DNA of 64,000 bases, from positions 62,001 to 126,000 of the forward strand of contig JBFWNR010000008.1 in the NCBI GenBank assembly GCA_050250955.1, read 5' to 3'. Source of the stretch: CAWAYR01 sp050250955 (GTDB lineage Bacteria > Acidobacteriota > Vicinamibacteria > Vicinamibacterales > UBA2999). The notes under the pieces are model-generated. The model had not been told where the DNA came from and searched no databases. It saw only the letters and a program-made list of their open reading frames with translations. Both the position numbers and the translations under genes were made by a program. Shown here piece by piece: positions 1 to 9,524 of this stretch (positions within the stretch are counted from its first letter, which is position 1; each line of letters starts with the position of its first letter).

Positions 1-2168
1 ACCAGGTGGTGGACGTCCTGGCGCTGATGGGCGACACCTCCGACAACGTCAAGGGCGTGCCCGGCATCGGCGAGAAGGGGGCTCGCGATCTCATCGCCAC
101 CTTCGGCTCGCTCGACGCCCTGCTCGACCGCGCCGGCGAGGTCAAGGCGAAGAAGCAGCGCGACGCGCTGCAGACCTACGCCGACGATGCCCGGCTCAGC
201 CGTCGCCTGGTGACCATCGACACCGGGGTGCCGGTGGCCTTCGAGCCCGAGGCGCTGCGCTTCCAGGGCGCATCGCGCGAGCGCTGCTACGCGCTCTTTT
301 CCACCCTGGGCTTCCGCACCCTGGTGACCGAGTTCGCGCCGACGGCCGAGTCGGTGGCCAAGGACTACGCCGTGGTCGAGGACCTCGACGGCGTCACGGC
401 GCTGGTCGCGGAGATCCAAACCGCCGGACGCCTGGCGCTGCACGTCCTGGCCGAAGGTGCGGCAGGAATGCGCGCCAGCCTGGCCGGGCTGGTCGTCTCC
501 ACCGGCGCCCGGCGGGCACGCTTCCTCCCGTTCGGCGACGCCACGCTGGTCAGCGCCGCGGGGCTCGATCGCGAGGCCGCCATCGCCATCCTCAAGCCGG
601 CGCTCGAGAACCCGGCGATCACCAAGGTCGGCCACGACCTGAAGTTCGCGGCGGTGGTGCTCGGCCGCCACGACGTCACGCTCGGCGGACTCGACCTCGA
701 CACCATGCTGGCCGCCTACCTGCTCGACGCCTCACGCTCGAGCCAGGACCTCGAGCCGGTGGCCCTCGAACAGCTCGGCTACAAGGCGCTCACCGCCGAC
801 GATGTGCGCGGCAAAGGGGCCAAGGCGGTGAGCTTCGCGGCGCTGCCGCCGGCGGCGCTGCTCGATTACGCGGGTGAGCGCGCCGATCTGCCCTGGCAGC
901 TCGCCGAGCGGTTCGGCCCCGAGCTGGTGCGGGTCGGCGTGGAGCGCGTTTACCGCGACCTGGAGCTGCCACTCATCCCCATCCTCGCCGGACTCGAGCG
1001 CGTGGGGGTCCGGGTCGATACCCGGGTGCTGGGCGCTCAGGCGGCACGGCTCGAACAGGAGCTGGCGACGCTGCAGGCCGAGATCCACCGCCAGGCCGGC
1101 GAGCCGTTCAACATTGGCTCGCCGAAGCAGCTCGGCGAGGTCCTGTTCGACAAGCTGAAACTGCCGGTGCTCAAGCGCACCGGCACGACCCGCACGCCCT
1201 CCACCGCCGTCGAGGTGCTCGAAGAGCTGGCGCTCACCCACGACCTGCCCCGCCTCATCCTCGAATGGCGCAGCCTGGCGAAGCTGAAGGGCACCTACAT
1301 CGACGCCCTGCCGGCGCTGGTGCATCCGGTGACCGGGCGCGTGCACACGGTGTTCAACCAGGCGGTGGCGGCCACCGGGCGGCTGAGCAGCAGCGACCCC
1401 AATCTGCAGAACATCCCGATCCGCACCGCGATCGGCCGTGACATCCGCCGGGCGTTCGTCGCCGAGCCCGGACACCTGCTGATCTCGGCCGACTACTCGC
1501 AGATCGAGCTGCGGGTCCTGGCGCACCTGTCGGGCGACGAGACGCTGACCGCGGCCTTCGCCCGCGGCGACGACATCCACGACCAGACGGCGCTGAAGGT
1601 CTTCGGTGAGAACAGCGGCCTCGACCGCCACGAGCTGCGCCGCCGCGCCAAGATCGTCAATTACGCGCTGCTCTACGGCAAGACCGCCTTCACCCTGTCC
1701 AAGGACATCGGCGTCTCGCAACAGGCGGCGCAGCAGTTCATCGAGGCCTACTTCGCCGGCTTCCCGAAGGTGCGGGGCTACATCGACAGCACGCTCGAGG
1801 AGGCGCGGCGCTCCGGCGTGGTCCGCACCATGTTCGGCCGCCAGCGGCCGGTGCCCGAGCTGACCAGCAAGAACGGCCAGATCCGGTCGGCCGCCGAGCG
1901 CGTCGCCGTCAACATGCCGATCCAGGGCACCGCCGCCGACATCCTCAAACGGGCGATGATCGACGTCGATCGGCGGCTGCGCGGCGAACTGCCGCGCGCC
2001 CGCATGATCCTCACCGTGCACGACGAGCTGCTGTTCGAGGCGCCGCGCGACGATGCCGACGCGACCGCGACGCTGGTGCGGGAGGCGATGGCCGGCGCGG
2101 TGGCCCTCAGCGTGCCGCTCGACGTGGACGTGGGGATTGGGGAGAACTGGAAAGAAGCAAAACCGTAA
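1..2168 (+). CDS. polA: DNA polymerase I, 5' end cut by window edge
   Basis: Family A DNA polymerase for gap filling and repair. The window starts inside the 5'-nuclease domain; the first visible residues (LMGDTSDNVKGVPGIGEKGA) are its helix-hairpin-helix. Then come a 3'-5' exonuclease-like fold (about 122-300 of the visible protein) and the polymerase domain (about 315-720). Polymerase motifs are intact: motif A DYSQIELR (Asp496), motif B with Arg545, Lys549 and Tyr557, motif C HDE (672-674). The exonuclease fold looks dead: the DTE motif reads LHVLAE (142-150), the Asp of NLKYD is Ala (DLKFAA, 211-216) and the last Asp is Arg (YAGERAD, 288-294). O-helix position 553 is Tyr, where E. coli has Phe762. 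Identity is certain; loss of proofreading is inferred from residues. The true start lies upstream of the window. Confidence 0.97.
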   Translation, partial: QVVDVLALMGDTSDNVKGVPGIGEKGARDLIATFGSLDALLDRAGEVKAKKQRDALQTYADDARLSRRLVTIDTGVPVAFEPEALRFQGASRERCYALFSTLGFRTLVTEFAPTAESVAKDYAVVEDLDGVTALVAEIQTAGRLALHVLAEGAAGMRASLAGLVVSTGARRARFLPFGDATLVSAAGLDREAAIAILKPALENPAITKVGHDLKFAAVVLGRHDVTLGGLDLDTMLAAYLLDASRSSQDLEPVALEQLGYKALTADDVRGKGAKAVSFAALPPAALLDYAGERADLPWQLAERFGPELVRVGVERVYRDLELPLIPILAGLERVGVRVDTRVLGAQAARLEQELATLQAEIHRQAGEPFNIGSPKQLGEVLFDKLKLPVLKRTGTTRTPSTAVEVLEELALTHDLPRLILEWRSLAKLKGTYIDALPALVHPVTGRVHTVFNQAVAATGRLSSSDPNLQNIPIRTAIGRDIRRAFVAEPGHLLISADYSQIELRVLAHLSGDETLTAAFARGDDIHDQTALKVFGENSGLDRHELRRRAKIVNYALLYGKTAFTLSKDIGVSQQAAQQFIEAYFAGFPKVRGYIDSTLEEARRSGVVRTMFGRQRPVPELTSKNGQIRSAAERVAVNMPIQGTAADILKRAMIDVDRRLRGELPRARMILTVHDELLFEAPRDDADATATLVREAMAGAVALSVPLDVDVGIGENWKEAKP

Positions 2169-2186
2169 GGGGCTTCTTTCCAGTTC
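2144..2186 (+). terminator. 15-bp inverted repeat spanning the polA stop codon
   Basis: GAACTGGAAAGAAGC (2144-2158) is repeated exactly as its reverse complement at 2172-2186, with a 13-nt loop that contains the polA TAA. No U-tract follows the right arm, so if it terminates transcription it is not a classical intrinsic terminator. It could instead protect the mRNA 3' end. The repeat is seen directly; its role is inferred. Confidence 0.5.
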
Positions 2187-2190
2187 GGGT

Positions 2191-2305
2191 AGCGGCTAGC
2201 GGCTAGGGGCTCGCGGCTAGACCCCCAACGATGTCCAGCTACACTTTGCCAGCGTGGCCGTAGCAGTGTGATCCTCTAGCCGCTAGCCGCGAGCCCCTAG
2301 CCGCT
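2191..2305. repeat. AGCGGCT heptad repeat with 23-bp inverted copy
   Basis: The left block (2191-2220) is four imperfect AGCGGCT heptads. Its last 23 nt (2198-2220) recur as an exact reverse complement at 2283-2305, about 62 nt away, in the gap between two convergent genes. The pair could form a long hairpin acting as a bidirectional transcription barrier. Related heptads occur at 4598, 5737 and 50033. Confidence 0.75.
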
Positions 2306-2311
2306 GATCCG

Positions 2312-3112
2312 TCACTTCCACTTCTGCTTGACCAGCTCCCACTCGGCGCGCAGCGCCGTCTCACGGCCCTCGCGTTCGCCCTCGGGGGCCTCGCGGCCGC
2401 GATCGGGGATGATGCCTTCGCGGACCAGCCGGTCGATGTCGGCGCGCAGCGCCGATGCGGCCTCGCCGGCGATCGGCGCCCGCACCCAGGCGGCGATGGC
2501 GGCCTGCCAGGCGCGGTCGAGTTCACCCTGGGCCCGCAGGCCCGCCGCCAGCCAGTAGGACGCCGCCCGCGAACCGGGGTTCTTGGCCTGCTCGGCCTCC
2601 ATCCGGGTGATGAGCCGGGTCAACATCACGGCCCGCCGCGACGTGACGTAGGGCGCCGCCCAGCGCTCCATCGCCGAGCCGTACCACTCGAGCACCGCTT
2701 CGCGGGCCTGCTCGCCGGCCGCCGGGGCAATCTCCATGGCCGACTCGAAGATCTCGGCGGCGGCGCCGAAGTCGTCCTCGAGGAACAGTGAGCCACCCAG
2801 GGCGATGAGGAACTCGGCGCGATCGGGCGTCTCCAGCCGCCCGGCGGCGACGTCGCCGAGCGCCGCGCGGGCGGCGCCGAGGTCGGCCGGATCGGCGATC
2901 TGGCGATAGCGTTCGAGATGTGCCCGGGCCAGGACGATGGCGGCCGGATCGGCGGTCTGCGGCGCCTTGCGCGCGACGGCAGCCTCGGCAATCGCGTCGT
3001 CGTAGCGCTTGTCGTTGAAGAGCTGGCGGGCGCGGGCCAGGTCGTCGCGGGGGGTCTGGGCCGCCACCGCTCCGACGCTCATCACCAGCATCAGCGCCAC
3101 GACGCGCATCAT
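2312..3112 (-). CDS. Secreted TPR-like protein of unknown function
   Basis: A 266-residue protein with a Sec signal peptide (MMRVVALMLVMSVGAVAAQ) and then alpha-helical, Ala-rich repeats resembling degenerate tetratricopeptide units: LARARQLFNDKRYDDAIAEA, later DDFGAAAEIFESAMEIAP. Such proteins are usually periplasmic scaffolds; no enzymatic motif is visible. I place the start at the first Met of the MM pair because it opens the signal peptide; reading further upstream (to 3166) gives a non-signal extension. A TACCAT box ends 6 nt before this ATG (3119-3124, minus strand), which suggests a leaderless transcript. It is divergent from the PcnB gene and convergent with polA. Confidence 0.75.
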   Translation of the reverse strand: MMRVVALMLVMSVGAVAAQTPRDDLARARQLFNDKRYDDAIAEAAVARKAPQTADPAAIVLARAHLERYRQIADPADLGAARAALGDVAAGRLETPDRAEFLIALGGSLFLEDDFGAAAEIFESAMEIAPAAGEQAREAVLEWYGSAMERWAAPYVTSRRAVMLTRLITRMEAEQAKNPGSRAASYWLAAGLRAQGELDRAWQAAIAAWVRAPIAGEAASALRADIDRLVREGIIPDRGREAPEGEREGRETALRAEWELVKQKWK

Positions 3113-3118
3113 CGGCGC

Positions 3119-3207
3119 ATGGTAGCACACGCGACCGAAATTCTGCTCGTAAGGTGTTGAAAACATTACAGTTCAGTCCGATCGACCGCGATCGGGTCTG
3201 TTACAAT
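3119..3207. promoter_or_regulatory. Divergent -10-like boxes close to both start codons
   Basis: On the minus strand TACCAT (3124-3119) lies 6 nt before the TPR gene ATG. On the plus strand TACAAT (3202-3207) lies 9 nt before the PcnB ATG at 3217. Neither has a convincing TTGACA box at 16-18 nt. If they are real -10 elements, transcription would begin at or next to the initiation codon. Sequence match only. Confidence 0.35.
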
Positions 3208-3216
3208 GGCGGCTCG

Positions 3217-4593
3217 ATGTCCGCGCCCGTCATCGTCGCTCGAGCCGACCATCCGATCTCCCGCTCGATGATCGACCCTGACGCGCTGAAGGTGCTCACG
3301 CGCCTGCACGAGTTCAACCACACCGCGTACCTCGTCGGCGGCAGCGTGCGCGACCTGCTCCTCGGCCGCCGCCCGAAGGACTTCGACGTCGGCACCTCGG
3401 CGCACCCGTACCAGATCAAGAAGCTGTTCCGGAACTGCTGGATCATCGGCCGCCGCTTCCGCCTCGCCCACGTGAAGTTCGGCGACAAGGCGATCGAGGT
3501 GGCGACGTTCCGGCAGCACGTGCCGGCCGCCGCCGCCGACGCACCGGTCGAGGAGGCCGAACGCGAGCCCGACACCGCGGCGAGGGACAGCCGCGAACTG
3601 CTCATCCACCGCGACAACACGTTCGGCACGCCCGAGGAAGACGCGTTCCGTCGCGACTTCACCGTCAACGCCCTCTTCTACGACATCGCCGACCGGTCGA
3701 TCATCGACTACGTCGGCGGCCTCGACGACATCCGCGCCCGCGTCATCCGCTCGATCGGCGATCCCAACGACCGCTTCCAGGAAGACCCGGTGCGCATGCT
3801 GCGGGCGATCGTGCTCGCCGCGCGGCTCGACTTCACGCTGGATCCGCCGGTGGCGGCGGCGATCGCCGCCCATCGGCATCGCCTGGCCCTCGCCTCTCCG
3901 GCGCGGCTCATCGAGGAGTACTACAAGGTGCTGCGCTCTGGCGCCGCCGAACGCACGTTCCAGGCGCTGGCCCACCATCGCCTGCTGGAGCCGGTAACCC
4001 CCGAACTGCAGGCCCACGCCGACGACGAGGGGTTCCTGGACGCACTCGACGCCCTCGACAGCTACCGCCAGCGGTTCGACAACGCCCCGCCGACGCTGAC
4101 CAACCCGATCCTGCTGGGCACGCTGGTGGTCCCGCTGGGGCTGATGCCGAGCCGCGAACGGCCGGCGCACGACGACGCCGAGGCCGAGGCCGAAGAGGAC
4201 GCGCTCATCGCCGCGCCGGTCGAGGCGGGACGCCGCCGGCGGCGGACCGGGCCGCCCGAGCCGCTGTTCAAGATCGGCCTGCTGCCGATTGCGCGCCGCG
4301 ACACCGACCGGCTCCGCCAGCTGCTCGCCGTGCAGCGTCGTCTGCAGGACATGGAGGCGTCGCCGCGGGCCAAGCGCGCGCTCCTGCACCGCGGGCCCTT
4401 CGAGGACGCCCTCACCTGGCTCGACGTCCACGGCCGGGCGCCCGAGATCGTCGAGCACTGGCGCGGATTCATCGAGGCCAGTTCGCTGGCGGCGCCGGCC
4501 GCCGGGCGCGGCGACGACGGACACGCCGGCGCGGGGCGACGCCGCCGGCGGCGCGGTGGCCGCCGGCGCGGCCGACGACCGCTGGACGCGTGA
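3217..4593 (+). CDS. pcnB: Poly(A) polymerase I-type (PcnB) nucleotidyltransferase
   Basis: A 458-residue class II nucleotidyltransferase of the poly(A) polymerase / CCA-adding family. The head domain has the signature VGGSVRDLLLGRRPKDFDVG with the metal-binding Asp pair, followed by FRNCWIIGRRFRLAHVKFG. That segment, and RRDFTVNALFYDIAD and EDPVRMLRAI further on, are closer to E. coli PcnB than to Cca. PcnB adds 3' poly(A) tails that promote RNA decay; in some lineages the paralogue does CCA repair, so the activity needs testing. The C-terminus is a strongly basic Arg/Gly tail, as in PcnB RNA-binding tails. I chose ATG 3217 over an upstream GTG (3154) because homology begins shortly after it and the -10-like TACAAT lies between the two. 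Confidence 0.85.
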   Translation: MSAPVIVARADHPISRSMIDPDALKVLTRLHEFNHTAYLVGGSVRDLLLGRRPKDFDVGTSAHPYQIKKLFRNCWIIGRRFRLAHVKFGDKAIEVATFRQHVPAAAADAPVEEAEREPDTAARDSRELLIHRDNTFGTPEEDAFRRDFTVNALFYDIADRSIIDYVGGLDDIRARVIRSIGDPNDRFQEDPVRMLRAIVLAARLDFTLDPPVAAAIAAHRHRLALASPARLIEEYYKVLRSGAAERTFQALAHHRLLEPVTPELQAHADDEGFLDALDALDSYRQRFDNAPPTLTNPILLGTLVVPLGLMPSRERPAHDDAEAEAEEDALIAAPVEAGRRRRRTGPPEPLFKIGLLPIARRDTDRLRQLLAVQRRLQDMEASPRAKRALLHRGPFEDALTWLDVHGRAPEIVEHWRGFIEASSLAAPAAGRGDDGHAGAGRRRRRRGGRRRGRRPLDA

Positions 4594-4597
4594 CCCG

Positions 4598-4616
4598 CGG
4601 CTAGCAGCTAGCCGCC
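4598..4616. repeat. Perfect 19-nt palindrome of the AGCGGCT family
   Basis: GCGGCTAGC, one central A, then GCTAGCCGC: 9-bp arms, immediately after the pcnB stop codon and before the convergent serC stop. It may act as a bidirectional transcription end signal. It shares the GGCTAGC core with the blocks at 2191, 5737 and 50033. Confidence 0.7.
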
Positions 4617-4635
4617 AGCGGTCTGACGTCCTGGT

Positions 4636-5724
4636 TCACCCGTTGGTGCGCTCGAACTCCCGCATGAACTGCACGAGCGCGGTGACCCCGGCCTCGGGAA
4701 AGGCGTTGTAGATCGACGCCCGCATCCCGCCCACCGACCGGTGGCCCTTCAGCCCGTCGAGGCCAGCCGCCGTCGCCGCTTTGACGAAGGCGTTCTCGAG
4801 GTCCTCGGACGGCAGGCGAAACGTCACGTTCATCTGCGAGCGGCTGTCCCGGGCCGCCGTGCCGCGATAGAAGCCGGTGCGGTCGATCTCGGCGTAGAGT
4901 GCGGCCGCCTTGCGCGCGTTGGTGGCGCCGATTGCCGCCAAACCACCCTGGGCCAGGGCCCACTGCATCACCAGGCCCATCAGGTAGATGCCGAAGCACG
5001 GCGGCGTGTTGTACATCGAGCCGTTCTCGGCATGCACGGCGTAGTTCAGCATCGTGTGCAGCGACGTGGACGACCGGGCCAGCAGGTCCTCGCGCACGAT
5101 CACGAGCGTGACGCCCGACGGTCCGAGGTTCTTCTGTGCACCCGCATAGATGAGCCCGTACTTCGCGATGTCGATCGGCCGGCTGAACATGTCCGACGAG
5201 GTGTCGGCGACCAGCGGGACGTCGCCGACGGCGGGCTCGCCCTTCCACTCGGTGCCATACAGCGTGTTGTTGGTGGTGAAGTGGACGTAGGCGGCGCCGG
5301 GGGTGAGCGTCAGCTCGTCCTGGCGCGGGATGCGGGCGAAGTTCTCGCTCTCGGTCGAGCCGGCCACGTGCACGCTGCCGACCCGCCTGGCCTCTTTGAC
5401 GGCCTTCTGCGACCAGCCGCCGGTGACGATGTAGTCGGCGGTCGCCCCCGCCGTGAGCAGGTTGAGCGGCACCATCGAGAACTGCAGCGAGGCGCCACCC
5501 TGCAGGAACAGGACCTTGTAGTTGCCCGGTACCCCGCCCAGCGTGCGCAGGTCGGCCTCGGTGCGGGCCAGAATGGACTCGAACGGCTTCGAGCGGTGGC
5601 TGATCTCGAGGATCGACATGCCGACACCGGGCAGGGCGACGAGGTCCTTCTGGGCCTCGAGCAGCACGGACTCGGGCAGAACGGCGGGGCCGGCGGAGAA
5701 GTTGAACAGGCGCTGAGTGGACAT
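4636..5724 (-). CDS. serC: Phosphoserine aminotransferase
   Basis: A 362-residue class V PLP aminotransferase converting 3-phosphohydroxypyruvate and glutamate to phosphoserine, the second step of serine synthesis; it also serves pyridoxine synthesis in some bacteria. The N-terminus LFNFSAGPAVLPESVL and ISHRSKPFE are hallmark SerC sequence. The PLP lysine is Lys198 in YAGAQKNLGPSG, and FLQGGASLQF is the phosphate-binding loop. Length is normal for the family. It lies downstream of serA on the same strand, separated by a heptad repeat block, so the two steps are probably co-regulated. Confidence 0.96.
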   Translation of the reverse strand: MSTQRLFNFSAGPAVLPESVLLEAQKDLVALPGVGMSILEISHRSKPFESILARTEADLRTLGGVPGNYKVLFLQGGASLQFSMVPLNLLTAGATADYIVTGGWSQKAVKEARRVGSVHVAGSTESENFARIPRQDELTLTPGAAYVHFTTNNTLYGTEWKGEPAVGDVPLVADTSSDMFSRPIDIAKYGLIYAGAQKNLGPSGVTLVIVREDLLARSSTSLHTMLNYAVHAENGSMYNTPPCFGIYLMGLVMQWALAQGGLAAIGATNARKAAALYAEIDRTGFYRGTAARDSRSQMNVTFRLPSEDLENAFVKAATAAGLDGLKGHRSVGGMRASIYNAFPEAGVTALVQFMREFERTNG

Positions 5725-5736
5725 CGGAATCTCGAC

Positions 5737-5766
5737 AGCGGCTAGCGGCTGGCGGCTAGCGGCTAG
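5737..5766. repeat. AGCGGCT tandem heptads between serA and serC
   Basis: Four tandem heptads (AGCGGCT, AGCGGCT, GGCGGCT, AGCGGCT) in the short gap between two co-directional serine genes. Unlike the copies at 2191 and 4598 there is no inverted partner here. It may affect mRNA processing between the two genes or may be a neutral mobile repeat. Confidence 0.7.
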
Positions 5767-5784
5767 AAAGCCGGGGCACGGCGA

Positions 5785-7008
5785 CTACTGGGCGAGTGAC
5801 ACGAGCTGCACGTCGAGCACGTCGGCGTGGCCGCGGATGGCAGTGACGGTGGCGGCGCCGGGCTCGGCGTCGAGGTTGATGCGGGCGACGGCGGCCTCGG
5901 CCCCATCGAAGATCACGTTCTCGGTCTCCTGGACGTTCAGGCCGGCCCCGCGCAGCTCGCCGAAGACGTGGGCCAGGACGCCGGGGCGGTCGCGGTGCCG
6001 GACCACGAGCATGTGCGTGGCTGGGGTGGTGCGGGCCAGGTTGACCACGTTCGGCACACGGCCGGTGTCCTTGTAGGTGCGGACGATGCGCACCGTCTCG
6101 GCGGCGATTGCCTCCTGGGCCTGGTCGGTCGACGCACCGATGTGGTGCGTCCCGTAGACGCCGGGCAGCTGCACGATGTCGTCGGCGAACGGACCGGTGG
6201 CGGCGCCGGGCTCGGTGGCGAAGACATCGAGGCCGGCCCGCACCCCCCGGTCGCGCACGGCCGCCGCCAGGGCCGCCTGGTCGATCACTTCGGCGCGCGC
6301 GGTGTTGACGACGAAGGCCCCCGGCTTGAGATGCGACAGCAGCGCGGCGTTCACGAAGCCGCGCGTGTCCTTGCTGAGGGCCAGGTGGATGCTGAGGACG
6401 TCGGCGGCCGAGACGGCCTCCTCCGGCGTCGCCACGGCGGTGATCCCCAGCGCCGCGCCGACCCGCGCCCGCTCGGCGGCGTCGGCGGCGAAACGCCGGC
6501 TCCAGGCCACCACCGGCATGCCGAACGCCTTGGCTCGCAACGCCGTCTCCTGGCCGATGCTGCCGAAGCCGAGCAGGCCCAGCGTCCTCCCGTGCAGGCC
6601 GCGCGCCTTCGCGTACTCCTTCTTGTTCCAGGTGCCGGCGCGCAGGTCGGCGACGTTGTCGGGGATGCGGCGGTCGAGCGACAGCATCAGGCCCAGGGCC
6701 AGCTCGGCGACGGCCACGGCGTTCCTGCCGGGGCAGTTCGACACGTAAATGCCGCGCGCCGACGCCCCCGCCACGTCGATGGTGTTCACGCCGGCGCCGG
6801 CGCGCACGACCAGCGCCAGCCCGCCGGCGTCGAACACCGCGGCGGGCACCTGGGTGGAGCGCACCACCAGCACCGACGCGCCGCTCGACTTCACCGCCTC
6901 GACCAGCGCCGCATCCTTCGCGTCCGGCGCATAGGTCACCGCGCAGCCCAGGGCGCGCAGGCCGTCCAGACCGCTTTGCTCGAACTTGTCCGCCACCAGC
7001 ACGTTCAT
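5785..7008 (-). CDS. serA: D-3-phosphoglycerate dehydrogenase with ACT domain
   Basis: A 407-residue D-2-hydroxyacid dehydrogenase that oxidises 3-phosphoglycerate with NAD+, the first step of serine synthesis. Visible: the Rossmann loop GLLGFGSIGQETALRAKAFG, the catalytic Arg in NTARAEVIDQ, Glu in DVFATEPG and His in GTHHIGAST. The last 80 residues (from HMLVVRHRDRPGVLAHVFGE) form an ACT domain, the usual site of serine feedback inhibition. The intervening ASB domain of long SerA types is absent, so this is a short form. It is followed by serC and preceded by the DUF1015 gene, all on the minus strand, which suggests one serine unit. Confidence 0.93.
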   Translation of the reverse strand: MNVLVADKFEQSGLDGLRALGCAVTYAPDAKDAALVEAVKSSGASVLVVRSTQVPAAVFDAGGLALVVRAGAGVNTIDVAGASARGIYVSNCPGRNAVAVAELALGLMLSLDRRIPDNVADLRAGTWNKKEYAKARGLHGRTLGLLGFGSIGQETALRAKAFGMPVVAWSRRFAADAAERARVGAALGITAVATPEEAVSAADVLSIHLALSKDTRGFVNAALLSHLKPGAFVVNTARAEVIDQAALAAAVRDRGVRAGLDVFATEPGAATGPFADDIVQLPGVYGTHHIGASTDQAQEAIAAETVRIVRTYKDTGRVPNVVNLARTTPATHMLVVRHRDRPGVLAHVFGELRGAGLNVQETENVIFDGAEAAVARINLDAEPGAATVTAIRGHADVLDVQLVSLAQ

Positions 7009-7051
7009 CGACAGTTCCCCGGAAATGGTCTCGCGCGACGCGTGTCGGACG

Positions 7052-8266
<1,215 letters not shown>

Positions 8267-8276
8267 CTCTGCGCGG

Positions 8277-8283
8277 TATTTTA
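8277..8283. promoter_or_regulatory. Shared AT-rich core between divergent genes
   Basis: TATTTTA sits in the 22-bp gap between the DUF1015 and methyltransferase start codons. Read on the plus strand TATTTT ends 6 nt before ATG 8289; on the minus strand TAAAAT ends 11 nt before ATG 8266. One AT core could serve as a -10 for both directions, making initiation mutually exclusive. Inference from position. Confidence 0.35.
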
Positions 8284-8288
8284 AAGCG

Positions 8289-8990
8289 ATGAACGCGGCG
8301 ACGGCGCGGCGGACTGCGAGATCGTGGGCGGGGCTGGCCATCGCGACGCTGTGCCTGGGGGCCGCCCTCCACGCCCAGCAGCGCCACCCGGTGAGCGGGC
8401 GGGTCATCGCGCCGGTGATGGGCGCGGCGGGCGCCGGCTGGCTGGAGCGGCCGGAGCGGGAGGCGGAAGAGGCCCCCGCCAAGGCGATCGCCGCCCTCGA
8501 CATCCGGCCGGGCCAGACCGTCGCCGACCTCGGCGCCGGGTCGGGCTATTACACGTTGCGCCTCGCCAGGGCCGTCGGACCGACCGGGCGCGTCTACGCC
8601 ACCGACATCCAGCCGGCGATGCTCGACCTGCTGCGGGCCAACGTCGCCCGCGCCGGCCTGGACAACGTCACGGCCGTGCTCGGCACCCCCGACGATCCGA
8701 CCCTGCCGGCCGGAGTACTCGACCTGGCGATCATGGTCGACGTCTACCACGAGCTGTCGGCGCCGCAGGCCTTCCTGCGTCGGCTGCGCACCGCGTTGAA
8801 ACCTGGCGGCCGGCTGGTCCTGCTCGAGTTCAGGAAGGAGGATCGCCGGGTGCCGATCCTGGAAGTGCACAAGATGAGCGTCGCCGAAGTCCGCCAGGAG
8901 CTGGAAGCCGAGGGGTTCCGGTTGACCGCGGTGCTGGACGACCTGCCGTGGCAGCACATCCTGGTGCTCACACCGGTCGCGGAGCGCTGA
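8289..8990 (+). CDS. Exported SAM-dependent methyltransferase-like protein
   Basis: A 233-residue protein with a Sec-type signal (MNAATARRTARSWAGLAIATL, cleavage near HAQ), then a class I methyltransferase fold: motif I VADLGAGSGYYTLRLA, post-I YATDIQP, motif IV LAIMVDVYHEL and LKPGGRLVLLEF. SAM is cytoplasmic, so a methyltransferase behind a signal peptide is odd; the same arrangement recurs in soil bacteria, where its substrate is unknown. The signal may be an uncleaved anchor keeping the domain on the cytoplasmic side, but a type II orientation is hard to exclude. No cofactor-independent clue to the substrate is visible. Confidence 0.75.
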   Translation: MNAATARRTARSWAGLAIATLCLGAALHAQQRHPVSGRVIAPVMGAAGAGWLERPEREAEEAPAKAIAALDIRPGQTVADLGAGSGYYTLRLARAVGPTGRVYATDIQPAMLDLLRANVARAGLDNVTAVLGTPDDPTLPAGVLDLAIMVDVYHELSAPQAFLRRLRTALKPGGRLVLLEFRKEDRRVPILEVHKMSVAEVRQELEAEGFRLTAVLDDLPWQHILVLTPVAER

Positions 8991-9033
8991 CCTGGCTGGC
9001 GCGATTCATGCTGCTGTCCGGGCTGGAGGGGTC

Positions 9034-9513
9034 ATGAACGCCAGATCGCGTACGAATTCGGCCGTCTTTCACTCCTTTTTTGCCCTCTTCGCGCTGGTTG
9101 CGGCCACCGGGAGCGCCGAAGCCCAGGGCCCGGGCGTCCGAGGCGGCGTGTCGATCGACCCGGATCAGTTCTACTTCGGTGCGCACTACGAAACCGACGC
9201 GCTGGTCGACCGGGTCCATTTCCGACCCAACGTCGAAGCCGGACTGGGCGACGACCTCACGACCATCGCGCTCAATTTCGACTTCGTCTACAAGTTCCCG
9301 CAGCGCAACCGCTGGCGCCTCTACGCCGGCGGCGGCCCGGCGGTGAACTTCTACAGGTTCGACAACAGAGGTGGCAACGACGACACCGACAGCGACGCCG
9401 GGCTCAACTTCCTGCTCGGCGTCGAACAGGACTCCGGCCTGTTCTTCGAGTTCAAGATCGGCGCCATCGACAGCCCCGAGCTGAAGTTCGGCGTCGGCTG
9501 GTCGTTCCGCTGA
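9034..9513 (+). CDS. Small secreted beta-barrel-like protein
   Basis: A 159-residue protein with a signal peptide ending at SAEA-QG and then alternating polar and aromatic strands typical of small outer-membrane barrels: TTIALNFDFVYKF, RWRLYAGGGPAVNFYRF, LLGVEQDSGLFFEFKIGAI. It ends in a terminal aromatic strand, KFGVGWSFR, with near-C-terminal Phe as in many barrel proteins. A strong GGAGG lies just before the ATG (about 9025-9029). Function unknown; related to the acidobacterial outer membrane beta-barrel domain proteins by general pattern only. Confidence 0.65.
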   Translation: MNARSRTNSAVFHSFFALFALVAATGSAEAQGPGVRGGVSIDPDQFYFGAHYETDALVDRVHFRPNVEAGLGDDLTTIALNFDFVYKFPQRNRWRLYAGGGPAVNFYRFDNRGGNDDTDSDAGLNFLLGVEQDSGLFFEFKIGAIDSPELKFGVGWSFR

Positions 9514-9524
9514 CCCGGCGCACC

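Noticed and set aside
732..2021. Long reading frame antisense to polA
   Set aside because: High-G+C antisense frame; His/Arg/Gly-rich translation with no family resemblance, opposite a well-supported gene.
3166..4524. Long frame antisense to pcnB
   Set aside because: Shadow of the pcnB gene with atypical composition and no motif.
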